Of a DNA stretch of 64,000 nt, positions 52,899-61,806 are shown one piece after another (the first letter of the stretch is position 1; each line of letters begins with the position of its first letter). Position numbers and translations under genes: made by a program. Origin of the DNA: Chondrus crispus. Its lineage: Eukaryota; Rhodophyta; Florideophyceae; Gigartinales; Gigartinaceae. The stretch spans positions 218,609-282,608 of the forward strand of contig NW_005179179.1 in the NCBI RefSeq assembly GCF_000350225.1, given 5' to 3'. The notes beneath the pieces were generated by a model that made no database searches, was not told the origin of the DNA, and saw nothing but the letters and a program-made list of their open reading frames with translations.

Positions 52899-54604
52899 AG
52901 GGGTATCAGGGAAGCATTTCTACGACCCCAACAAAAGAATATGTTATCATCATACCAATTCCGTAGCAGATAATCCTTGAGGGTGCTTTCTGTTCCAGAC
53001 GAGAAGAAGGTTTGGAGCTCATCTTTGGCTTTCTCGTTTGCAAAAAGCATGGAGAAGTGCTTGTCAAAAAAACGATGCCGATTAAAGTGCAAGGTAATCA
53101 GGTCCATCAGCGCTTGCTCCTTTTCCTTCGAAAGGACGCTTTTCTTTTCTTTTCTCAGTCCCGATATCTTCTGCTTAATTGCCGTTTTCAAATGCCAAAG
53201 GCGAAGAGACGGATTAATACCATACACACGCTTGATAGCGTCAAGCTGCCTGGAATCTTTGTCCGAAAAAAAGAACAGAGGACGGAAAGAGTTCAAGGTT
53301 CTATGCATAGCCTTGAAGACACCCAAAATTGTGTCTTTTCTTCTTACGTTTTGTCCATGTTTGCCCCCTCCTTCGACGAAAAAGTAAATTAACGGAAACT
53401 CAGTACCAAGCACAGTACCTAACACGACAAAAAATTCCAGACCTGACCCGTTTGTTTTGTACGTCGAGTCAATGAACCCCTCTACAATCTGGTGCTGCCT
53501 GCATAAGGAAGCTCCTAGACTGGTCGACAGTGCCACCGCAAAAGGAGACGATTGATGAAAAATGAAATCGAAGTTTTTGCTTTCATTGGCAAAAATAAGT
53601 AGAGATTGCTTGGGATCCACTGACCTGCGAAAGTTTGAAGTGATCGTGTCTAACCAAGTCTGATACACCTGCGCGTACTGTATAAACAAATGGCCAGATG
53701 CGCGAAGATTCGCACAAATCATAAATGGTGAACTCCCTTCCGTCGCTCGCTGCTGAACGATTGACTTGCACTCCTCCGTCAGACAGAATTTTCTCTGTGC
53801 CACTTCGTGGAATGAGTTGTGCCTAACCGCTGTTCTAGAAACAGCTCCACGTGAAAAAGAAAAAGAGATGCCACCGCAGCAATTATACATTTGTGCAGCC
53901 AATTTTCTCCTGTTGGCATCGGCGTTGTGTCTTCGTTGACTGCAAATTAGTTGCACGGAGTTCACGCCACGCATGTGCGTGTTATAACTGAACTTCTCTA
54001 CTTTTTCAACGACAGCTTTAACCTGTGTTTGAAATTCAAGACGCGCAGCCTGATCCATGTTGCGATCTGTCGCGTACCAACATTCTACAAGAACGTTTAG
54101 ACGCACAGCTGTATGAAAATGTTTACAGTGCTCCTCTTCGATAAATTCTGCTTCATGGGTAGCAACAAAGGGAAGCCAGGCACTGAAATAGACCTTGTTT
54201 GGGATACTAGTGGCGGGTTCTTGCTGGCGACAATGTGAGCAGTTTGTGCTCAGCTTTCCTCCCTTGCCCGAAAACCTGGCCATTTCCTTGTATCTTTTGC
54301 AGCGGTTGCACTTTGTCAAGCACAGAGCTCGTAAGTTGCTCAAACATGATTGGGTCTCTGTCCCCCATACCGCATTGACCAGCGCAGAGAATACATTCTC
54401 ATCAATGATGACAGAACTAGTGTCACTAGTATCTGACACGACTCTCAGAATGGATTCTAGATCAGCGTAGGTCACCGTAGTTACTTCAGAAAGCGTTGAG
54501 ACCACTTCTTCGAGTTTAGGGAACAAACCGTGAAAGCACTCGTGAAACATGAGTTTTGCAGATGCAACGTTCACTGTCCGTACCTCTCCTTTCCCAGATG
54601 ACAT
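52895..54604 (-). CDS. MULE transposase, main part
   Basis: I start at the ATG at 54604 (MSSGKGEVRTVNVASAK), as the longer frame to 54697 opens at TTG. The protein of about 569 residues has a CxxC...CxxC zinc-binding region near its first third (CNRCKRYKEMARF, NCSHCRQQ). A FAR1/MULE-type segment follows, then the DDE core: IVEGFIDSTYKTNGSGLEFF (first Asp), PLFFFSDKDSRQLDAIKRVY (second Asp) and LWHLKTAIKQKI. The third acidic residue and the SWIM finger are in the next frame (52434-52898). It cuts DNA at the terminal repeats and inserts with 9-bp duplication, consistent with the flanks seen. Its C-terminus is cut off by a one-base shift, so activity of this copy is doubtful. Confidence 0.85.
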   Translation of the reverse strand: MSSGKGEVRTVNVASAKLMFHECFHGLFPKLEEVVSTLSEVTTVTYADLESILRVVSDTSDTSSVIIDENVFSALVNAVWGTETQSCLSNLRALCLTKCNRCKRYKEMARFSGKGGKLSTNCSHCRQQEPATSIPNKVYFSAWLPFVATHEAEFIEEEHCKHFHTAVRLNVLVECWYATDRNMDQAARLEFQTQVKAVVEKVEKFSYNTHMRGVNSVQLICSQRRHNADANRRKLAAQMYNCCGGISFSFSRGAVSRTAVRHNSFHEVAQRKFCLTEECKSIVQQRATEGSSPFMICANLRASGHLFIQYAQVYQTWLDTITSNFRRSVDPKQSLLIFANESKNFDFIFHQSSPFAVALSTSLGASLCRQHQIVEGFIDSTYKTNGSGLEFFVVLGTVLGTEFPLIYFFVEGGGKHGQNVRRKDTILGVFKAMHRTLNSFRPLFFFSDKDSRQLDAIKRVYGINPSLRLWHLKTAIKQKISGLRKEKKSVLSKEKEQALMDLITLHFNRHRFFDKHFSMLFANEKAKDELQTFFSSGTESTLKDYLLRNWYDDNIFFCWGRRNASLIPL

Positions 54605-54909
54605 CCCAAATGTACGCAAAATGCCCGAGCCGCACTGTATATACTGGACAAGCGGTGTAAATTGGCGACAGGGGCAAGGAACAATTGCAGAGAGCAATTA
54701 GAAGCACACTGGGGGCAGGCTGACTGACGATTGCGGGCGGTCGCGGGTGAGGATGAATCTGTGCCCACGCTGCGGACCGTCGCTTGTGGAGGAGCAGAAG
54801 CAAGATACAGACTCGCCTGAGGGGGGAACGGCGCCGTAATTGGGGCAGTGAGATATGATCGTAGCAAGAGTACGAGTAGAAGCGTAGACTTGCAGACACC
54901 GGTGGGGGA

Positions 54910-55320
54910 GCGCAGGCAGAATTGGGGCGAAGTACGGTAGTCTTTGAAGCGGAGCGGCAGGATACAGTTGTGGGACGGAGCGGGGCTCGTAACTTGAAGA
55001 CGCAGATGAGTCTAGGTCGAGAGCGCGATTAGGATTTGGGCGAGGTACAGGTGGCTGTGAAGCGGAGCGGCAGGATCCAGTTGCAGGACGGAACGTGTAG
55101 ATGTAGCTGCGTCTAGCTGGCGGAGCGCGGGCAGGATTCGGGTGAGGTACAGGTGGCTGTGAAGGGGAGCGACAGGATCCAGGTGCAAGAAGGAGCGAGG
55201 CTTGGAATCTGCAGGCGCAGGTGGCGGCGCACAGGCAGGATTTGGGCGAGGGACGGGTGGCTGTGAAGGGGAGCAGCAGGATCCGGGTGCAGGAAATAGC
55301 CGAGCTGAGAACAGACAGGA
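54910..55320. repeat. Subterminal tandem repeats of the MULE
   Basis: A unit of about 103-113 bp with the core ATTTGGGCGAGGTACAGG followed by GTGGCTGTGAAG occurs four times (near 54920, 55034, 55136 and 55240), between the transposase start and the right arm. It probably forms promoter or transposase-binding sequence. Confidence 0.7.
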
Positions 55321-55614
55321 ATCCAGGAGCGGGAACGGTGCAAAGCCGAGGCGAAGGGTACGGTCGAAGGTCGAGGTGTGCGACGATCACCCCGATCACC
55401 GCCGGCGGAATTACCGTACCAATGACGTCGATCGGGGCGCTTGTGTGTGTTTGCCGGACCGTTGTGTCTCACCGAGGTCCTGATCCAGGCCGCAATTGCG
55501 CGCCGTTGTGCGCAATCAATTTCATGCGAAACTTTGGTCGAAATGTGGGTATTACATGATACAAGGCTAACAACAAGTACCAACACGTTTGCAAGCTCAC
55601 TACGGCACAAAAAG

Positions 55615-56481
55615 ATGGCTGACGTGCTTTCTTCTGAGACACAAGACCCAGCCCCCACTAAGTCTGGGAGGCATTCACGCTTTACGCCACAACAAGATCT
55701 CGCAATCGTGCGTGAGGTCGCTGCGGTACGAGCTCATTTGGCAGAGTATGGCGAAACGAAGAAACGATTTGCTACTGTTGCGGAAAGAGTAGGTGAAAAT
55801 GCGCATTTTCGTGGCATGGAGAGCATCGGTTGGAAGACTGCTCAGGATCGGTACAAAAGGCTTCAAGATCAATATGATAAAAGTGATTCTGAAAACCAAA
55901 GACTGTCTGGAGTGGGAGGAGGAGAGATGGGAGAGTTGGCTCATCTCCTAATGACCTTAAGAGAAGCTCGAGATGACTGGGATGCGCAAAAAAAATCCCT
56001 GAAGTTAGCCGAAAAGAAGAAGGAAGAAGACAAGGAGCGCATGGGACGTGCCCTAATGGCGTCTGCGCTGAAACGCAAGTCGGCCAAAGACTCAGGGACA
56101 GAAGATGGAAGCTGTGATGAAGATGTTGGAGCCGCATCATTCGACGATATAGAAAGTGAAGCAAACGACGGAAGCACGAACGGAAGTGCGAAAAATAAAA
56201 GGAAGAAAAGGAGGTGGGCTTATGGAGAAGACGATGACCTTGAGGCATTTGGCGAGCACATGAAGGACGCAGACCTCGCGAGGATCTCGCTAGAGCGGGA
56301 GCGCCTTCACTTCGAACGTGAAATGGCGGAGCGCGGTAGGGAAGATCGCGTACAGGAGAGATTTGGACGACAGATGCAAAGGGAAGAGGAAAGACGAGAG
56401 CGTCGCGAGGAGCGCATCGAGCAACAAAAGCTTGAGGTGGAGAAATTTAAGGCTCTCATAGAAGCGATGGCGAAAAAGTAG
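55615..56481 (+). CDS. Harbinger Myb/SANT-like DNA-binding protein
   Basis: 288 residues from the ATG at 55615. The N-terminal 90 residues form a Myb/SANT-like trihelix (SRFTPQQDLAIVREVAAVRA, then RFATVAERVGEN and GWKTAQDRYKRLQDQY, with aromatic residues spaced as in trihelix domains). A Lys/Asp/Glu-rich linker with a nuclear-localisation-type KNKRKKRRW follows. The C-terminus is a long charged helix (ISLERERLHFEREMAERGRE, then repeated Arg/Glu) likely to form a coiled coil. In Harbinger transposons this partner brings the transposase into the nucleus and onto the ends. The frame is intact. The nearby MULE insertion lies about 50 bp before the start codon and may have replaced its promoter. 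A decayed paralog occurs at 59402. Confidence 0.8.
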   Translation: MADVLSSETQDPAPTKSGRHSRFTPQQDLAIVREVAAVRAHLAEYGETKKRFATVAERVGENAHFRGMESIGWKTAQDRYKRLQDQYDKSDSENQRLSGVGGGEMGELAHLLMTLREARDDWDAQKKSLKLAEKKKEEDKERMGRALMASALKRKSAKDSGTEDGSCDEDVGAASFDDIESEANDGSTNGSAKNKRKKRRWAYGEDDDLEAFGEHMKDADLARISLERERLHFEREMAERGREDRVQERFGRQMQREEERRERREERIEQQKLEVEKFKALIEAMAKK

Positions 56482-57851
56482 TAAACCGATTCATTTGTTA
56501 CAAGTCGACCAGTTAGGTATGACGCGCATCGACTTTTCCCGAGAGCGCAAGGCGGGGGCGTCGGCGACGTAGCCGGCGCTATTCAGCAAACGCCTCATCT
56601 GGATGATACGGACCTACCACTGCATGACCATGAACCAGACACACTTCACTCTGAACACGTCGGCGTACCGGCATGAGCGGCTGGACATGACGCTGGTGCC
56701 GATCAAAGAGGAAGCGGAGGCGACGAAATGGGCTGCGTGCGTGACGCGCGGGAAGTTCCTGGAAGAGAGGAAGAGGTGCAGCTTCGGGATCTCGGTTGGG
56801 TCTCTGGGGCTGCGCTGCAACTTTGCCGCTACACTCGGCGACGGAAAGCGGTCTGCACGCAGGCAGAGCCAGGTGCCGGTCGCCTTGGGGGTGTACACCC
56901 CCATCCCAGCACGTGCCGGGATGTATCTGGGATGAAGTGCTTCCAGGACGAAGAGGGTCGCAGCTGCGCGGAGGTGGGGCGCACGGGCGGCACGGTGTAC
57001 GTGGTGCTGGTGGTGGACGCGGGGCGTGCGGGGGAGCAATTTGTGAGTGAGGCGCCGGAGGGCTTGCCCGTGGAGACGGGCAGCGGCGGGGGGCGGAGGC
57101 TGGCGCAGAACAATGCGTGGCGTGTTGGGCGGAGTTGAGCTTGAACATCAACGAGCTAACGCTGCTGGGGCTGACGGGCGTGAAGCACGACGTGCGGGTG
57201 CACCAACGCACGGGCCGCGCGCGAGACAGAGATGCGGGCGTGGGAGGCGTGCTTGGCGGTCTCGGTGGTGTACGCGGCTGTGGCGGTGGTGTGTGGCGGA
57301 GGTGTGGCGCGGCGGCGGGGTGTGGCGGTGGACGGGGAGCGCGCGTGCGACAGAGATGTGCGGATGGGAGGCGGGCTTTGGCGATCGGGGTGGTGTGGGG
57401 CCGCGGAATGTGGTGGTGGGCGCGCGCGGTGTGGGGCTGGAGGCAGCGCTACAATGGATTAACGCTCCTATCCCCGCATTTCTTTCACACGCGCGCTCCC
57501 CGTCCATCGCCACGCCCCTCCGCCCCACACCGCCGCCCCATACCACCGCCACAGCCGCGACCACCACCGACACTGCCAAGCCCGACTCCCACGCCCGCAT
57601 TTCTGTCGCATGCGCGCTCCCCGTGCGTGCGCAACTGCAATGACGTCTTCCACGGCGTCGCCGTTGCATGCCAGTCGTTCCCACAGTTCTTGATGGTGGA
57701 CCCCGCCTTCTCGTCCGCTGCTCGCCAGGGGACTCGAAGCATGCGATCCAACTTTACTCTGATTTGCTACCAGATCTCATTCCACTCTGATGGAATGTGA
57801 CAACCACTAATTTTTGTGAGCAACATATGTCTTGAGATCGGGAGGCGAACA
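56482..57851. other. GC-rich core between the Harbinger genes
   Basis: Frames at 56603-56935 and around 56935-57138 are open but show no domain; they may be captured host sequence. The stretch 57207-57620 is an imperfect inverted repeat. No gene is called. Confidence 0.5.
57207..57620. repeat. Large imperfect inverted repeat, GC-rich
   Basis: The arm at about 57207-57365 and the reverse complement of about 57465-57620 share blocks such as ATGCGGGCGTGGGAG, GCGGCTGTGGCGGTGGT and GGACGGGGAGCGCGCGTG in the same order. The spacer is about 100 bp and includes a partial direct copy of the unit. A transcript across it would fold into a stem of roughly 150 bp. Confidence 0.7.
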
Positions 57852-58997
57852 CTAGAAATAGGTAGATATTTGGTTCGGGTAGAGACAGTTGCGAAAGTTC
57901 GTTAGTAGAATTGTCGCGAGATACATCATACCTACAGGAGATTCTTGGATCTTCATCTTTCGTTTAAAATCGATGTCGGGGAACTGCATCTTAACCTCTT
58001 TAAAGATCCATTCCACACTAATTCGGACAGAGGACATTGCCCTGTTAAACGCACTCTGAGCAGGAGATACATTTGAGCCCTGAAACGGGACATCTATGAA
58101 CCATCTTTGATTGTACCCAGAGTCTCCGTAAATACAGTATCTCTTTCCTTGCACAGCAAGAACTCTGGGTAGAATTTCGTCCATCTTGCTGCGCACATAA
58201 AGAGTCCAATCATGACGTCTACCCTCAAGCGGTCTGTATATGTGCACGTGCTGAATTAGACCATTCGGAGTATTGACAGCTTGGTACTTGATAGCGTGCT
58301 TTCGCTTATGCCCGTTGTATGCAACACGCTGAGCAAGACTTCCGGATGGTCGTGCAATTCCTAAAACCGTGCCGTCAATAAAACCAATACAATTGGTGAG
58401 AGCTTTTCCCTTATCATGTATGCACTGTGAATATAGTTCTGCCCGTTCAGCGATGAAATGCTGACTGATAGCTGCTGTGACAAGATGCTTTCGAGCATCC
58501 AAAAAGAACTCTACAGCCTCCCAAAAAAATTCTGAAAGCTGCGGCCCATGCTTCCCAAATAGTTCCTCTAGATCCCTCCACCTTGCGGGAGCCGACAGAC
58601 GGCGCAGTACAGTACAGGTTGCGAGAATAGGAGTGACGCGGTAACGGTTTCTCGTCGTTCTGAGTTTTGTTGGTGGCCAGCCCATAACCGAAACTAAATC
58701 GGAAACATGTCTCTTCTCAAATCGAAAGTGGTGGAGACAGTCTAAATTAGTAAAAGCGTTGAAGTTGAAGGAGAAATCGAGTTCTGAAATGCGTTTATTC
58801 CGCATCATAGAGAAGTGATAATCGGTTAGAGCATGAGAGAATTTGACTGCCAAAGCCACAGTTGTTTTGGTCTGACAGAATTCCGAGTCTTCAAAACGTG
58901 ATCGTCTGCGAGCGGAATGGCACAACGCAACTTGCAAATGGACTTTCTGACGTCTTAACAATGACGTGCGGTAGTCCTTTTGCCTCCCCCGCACCAT
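57852..58997 (-). CDS. PIF/Harbinger DDE transposase
   Basis: 381 residues from an ATG at 58997. The N-terminal part has the basic helix segment YRVTPILATCTVLRRLSAPA with RWRDLEELFG. The DDE_Tnp_4 core follows: NCIGFIDGTVLGIARPSG (first Asp), IYGDSGYNQRWFIDVPFQGS (second Asp) and SVRISVEWIFKEVK (Glu). Length is normal for the family and all three catalytic residues are present in an unbroken frame. It would insert at short AT-type targets together with the Myb-like partner at 55615. The catalytic gene is convergent with that partner. A pseudogene of the same gene lies at 60500-61265. Confidence 0.88.
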   Translation of the reverse strand: MVRGRQKDYRTSLLRRQKVHLQVALCHSARRRSRFEDSEFCQTKTTVALAVKFSHALTDYHFSMMRNKRISELDFSFNFNAFTNLDCLHHFRFEKRHVSDLVSVMGWPPTKLRTTRNRYRVTPILATCTVLRRLSAPARWRDLEELFGKHGPQLSEFFWEAVEFFLDARKHLVTAAISQHFIAERAELYSQCIHDKGKALTNCIGFIDGTVLGIARPSGSLAQRVAYNGHKRKHAIKYQAVNTPNGLIQHVHIYRPLEGRRHDWTLYVRSKMDEILPRVLAVQGKRYCIYGDSGYNQRWFIDVPFQGSNVSPAQSAFNRAMSSVRISVEWIFKEVKMQFPDIDFKRKMKIQESPVGMMYLATILLTNFRNCLYPNQISTYF

Positions 58998-59401
58998 TAT
59001 GCAGTTGAGGGCTACTTCGGTCGCCGTCGCTGCGACGATGATTCGATTCTACAGTGTGTACCAATACTGTATGCCCTTACCTTCTATTACTCGCGCTTAC
59101 GAAAGTTTAGATTTTGCGTAAACCTTTTGGGAAACGTTTTTTGGAAATTTTCAGGAAAGGATTTCAGCAACTGCGGATGCAGAATTTTTGACTTGTATTG
59201 CTGAATTTTTCGTTTGCGTAAGCTCTGTATTGCCGAAAAATGAGCAGTTTGTGAAACCCCGTGAGAAACAGATGTGAGAAATTCGGCGACACTTGCCCTA
59301 CTGTACATGAACGCACGAAATAGCACTTGTATGCCATCATTCCTCGAGCTCATGCTCTGTCACCGCATCCGCCCTCACATCGTCATATTCCCATTCCCAA
59401 C

Positions 59402-60030
59402 ATGACCGAAGTCATATCTGTTGACGCCCCTTTTTCTTCCGACTCTGCTGCGAAAACTACCGGACAGCATTCTTGTTCTATTGCGGAAGAGGTTTTTGTG
59501 CCCTTACGCGAGGTTTCGGCGTCCAGCGCTCATGCCGTAGCGTCTAGCGAGAGAATAAGCGACACGGCGATGCTGCGGTCAACTTCAACTCCAATTCATC
59601 TGCTTTCTACAATGTGACCTGGAAGAGCGGACACGACTGCCACAAGCGAAAGTAGGGGTTGTTTGACAAGAGCGACAACCCTATCCAACGTCAGTCCAGT
59701 GTAGGAAGAGAGATTGGTAAGGAGCCATTGATTGAAATCGCAGAGACACGATATGATCTGGTCGTAAAGGGCAATGCAAAGACGGCCGCGCCGCAGGACA
59801 TGGATCGCTAGAACAACATGACTGTTCAGGCCCTGTTGAAGATGTATCTGAAGCAAAGAACTGCAGATGGTAAAAGAGAGGAATCAATAGAGGAAGTCAC
59901 GGTGAGCACGAATGAGACGAAGTGCCTGAAGCGTATAGATGCGGGTGGATAGATAGAGCGCTTCGTAGCGCACTTTCGCAACGCAGACCTCGCGTGCATA
60001 GGGCTGGAGCGCGAGAAGTTGTAGTTTTGA
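59402..60030 (+). pseudogene. Decayed Harbinger Myb-like gene
   Basis: From the ATG at 59402 the reading MTEVISVDAPFSSDSAAKTT parallels the intact protein (MADVLSSETQDPAPTKSGRH). Further on REVSASSAHAVASSE matches REVAAVRAHLAEYGE, but the trihelix is otherwise degraded. The frame closes near 59617. Near 59985-60022 the reading NADLACIGLEREKL matches DADLARISLERERL of the intact copy, so the region between is a rearranged relic of the same gene. Confidence 0.65.
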
Positions 60031-60499
60031 CGTGAGCACAGCATAGAGGACCGAGCTGAGTGGGGGCGTGGGCAAGAAGAGCGACGCAAGGAACCTGAGA
60101 AAAACATAATTTGAAACTCTTGATAGAGGCTCTGAACGGAAAGTTAACAAATGGCATTTTACTGACTTTTCAGTCATGCTTACATGCTTACTAAAGCGAA
60201 TACTTTCTTTTCTGCCAATATCCTCCCTTTTCCGCTCTCACCAGGTTCCTTTCGTGATGCAGACAAAGTCCGTTGCTTTGCTTCGCAGCCTACGGCGGGT
60301 GGTCTCTTTCCTCTCTCTTGGTTCGGGCACGGGTACCGAAGCAAAGTGCGGGCGGACGAAGAGCGATTATGGTCTTGGTAGTCTTCTGGAGTGTGGGATG
60401 TGTAATTAAAGTACGTTGTTACCTAGTCTTGATAGCTAAACTTGGACATGTGGCTGAGAAGCATCGCAGCTGGTTAGAGTGACCCTACTGGATACCTGA

Positions 60500-61265
60500 A
60501 CAACACTTCCGCTTCTAGTCCATTTTTGTAAAGTGGAGCTCAACTTCTTGGAGTACCCAGTCAACATTTCTGCAATCAGAAGGCGTAGCCTTCTTGAATG
60601 CGAACTGCTGAGCAGATACATTGCTACCTTGCAACCCAATTTCCATGAACCGCCGACGGTCGTATCCAGAGTCTCCGAAGATACAGCACCGCTTTCCGCC
60701 TACCTGTAGTACCTCAGGTAGATGAGTGTCCATCCCACTTCTCGTTTACAACGTCCAATCGCGCCGTTCACCTTTCATGGGACCATGTACATGCATTATG
60801 AGACCCTCAGGACTATTTACAGCCTGAAACTTGAATGAATTCTTTCTTTTGTTCCCCTCGTAGGTCATTCGTTGCGTGGAATGTCTCTTAAGTCAGGTAA
60901 TGCTAATCACAGTTCTGTCTATGAAACCGACTCAATTATCGAGGGCCTGGCATTTGTCATAAACTGCCTTGGCATATCGTTCCGCATCTAGATGCATGAA
61001 TTCTGGGCTTATCGGTGCTTTCGTGAGGTCGATTCTTGCTTCCAACATCTGCTTGAGTGCCTCCCAAAGTATCTGCGACAACCGCGACGCGTGCTTCTCA
61101 AACAGTATGTCGAGGGTCTTCCACCTGGATGGTGCCGCGAGATGTCTGATAATGAAGCAGGTTGTCGGAAAAGGGGTGACTCTGAATATGTTTTGCTTGG
61201 TAGTTGGCTTTTGTGGTGGCCAAGCATCTGCGCTTATCATTCTTACGATATCATGCTTACGAAGT
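60500..61265 (-). pseudogene. Decayed Harbinger transposase
   Basis: Two open segments (61240-60932 and 60733-60515) with stop-containing sequence between them follow the intact transposase along its length: ADAWPPQKPTTKQNIFRVTP for GWPPTKLRTTRNRYRVTP, FIDRTV for FIDGTV, and CCIFGDSGYDRRRFMEIGLQ for YCIYGDSGYNQRWFIDVPFQ, then VDWVLQEVELHF for VEWIFKEVKMQF. Several stops and a substituted first catalytic context show it is dead. Together with 59402-60030 it forms a second, older copy of the Harbinger gene pair in the same orientation. Confidence 0.85.
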
Positions 61266-61806
61266 CTTAATTAGGAAGCCCGTCTCCGTACGTCAGACCT
61301 TTAAGGATGAATAAATCGCGCTGGAATTGATACGTCTCCTCCTCGAAAGCAATAGCCAGGCTTCTTTCTTCTCCCTCAATGGAGTCTAAGCGACTTGAAT
61401 TAAAGAATTGGTAGACGTGAAAGCGGCTTCGTCCTACATCATTCGTCGTCTACCAATAGCTAGAAACAACATTTCATTGCGATCCTCGAGGGTCAGTAGA
61501 CCAGACACTATGATCGTACTGGCGTACCTTGTCAACGTGGTGGGAGCTTGGCGAAGGCGAAGGACTACTACTCAGAGGGTCAGACCTAATACTCACAAGT
61601 GGTTCTCACGAACAGTAGCGTAAACGATTTTGAAATATTCTGCAATGAAATTCTGAAATAAGATGTCAGCATTGCTGTTTATCTATTTGTCATATTAAGT
61701 TACATATTTCTGCCGTGCGTAAACCCATAAATGTTGCAGAGTAAGAGTATTGGGCAGCTCCTTTCAGATGTGGCCAGAGATGAACTACTGGGAGACTAGT
61801 GTTTAT
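61266..61806. other. Spacer before foldback element B
   Basis: No supported gene; short frames only. Confidence 0.5.

Larger units (their letters stand above)
51757..55553 (-). mobile_element. MULE with 176-bp terminal inverted repeats and 9-bp TSD
   Basis: A 3797-bp Mutator-like element. The arms 51757-51932 and 55378-55553 are inverted copies that differ at only a few bases. The outer ends read AATACCCACATTTCGACC. The flanking ACATGATAC is exactly duplicated, as expected for Mutator insertion. The transposase runs on the minus strand. The element sits about 50 bp upstream of the Myb-like gene of the Harbinger element. Intact duplication and near-identical arms indicate a young insertion. 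Confidence 0.93.
55563..58997. mobile_element. PIF/Harbinger element, coding part
   Basis: A Myb-like gene on the plus strand and a DDE transposase on the minus strand converge on a GC-rich core with an inverted repeat. This two-gene layout is typical of Harbinger. The outer left part probably continues beyond the MULE to about 51600-51747. I could not find terminal repeats or the 3-bp duplication, so borders are those of the genes. Confidence 0.75.

Noticed and set aside
52895..52901. CTT-TGA at the MULE frame break as a programmed frameshift like that of bacterial RF2
   Set aside because: The shift needed is -1, not +1, and no slippery heptamer or downstream structure is evident; a simple indel is more likely.
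56603..57138. Frames between the Harbinger genes as a captured host gene
   Set aside because: Open reading is short and in two frames with no recognisable domain; kept only as an unassigned region.
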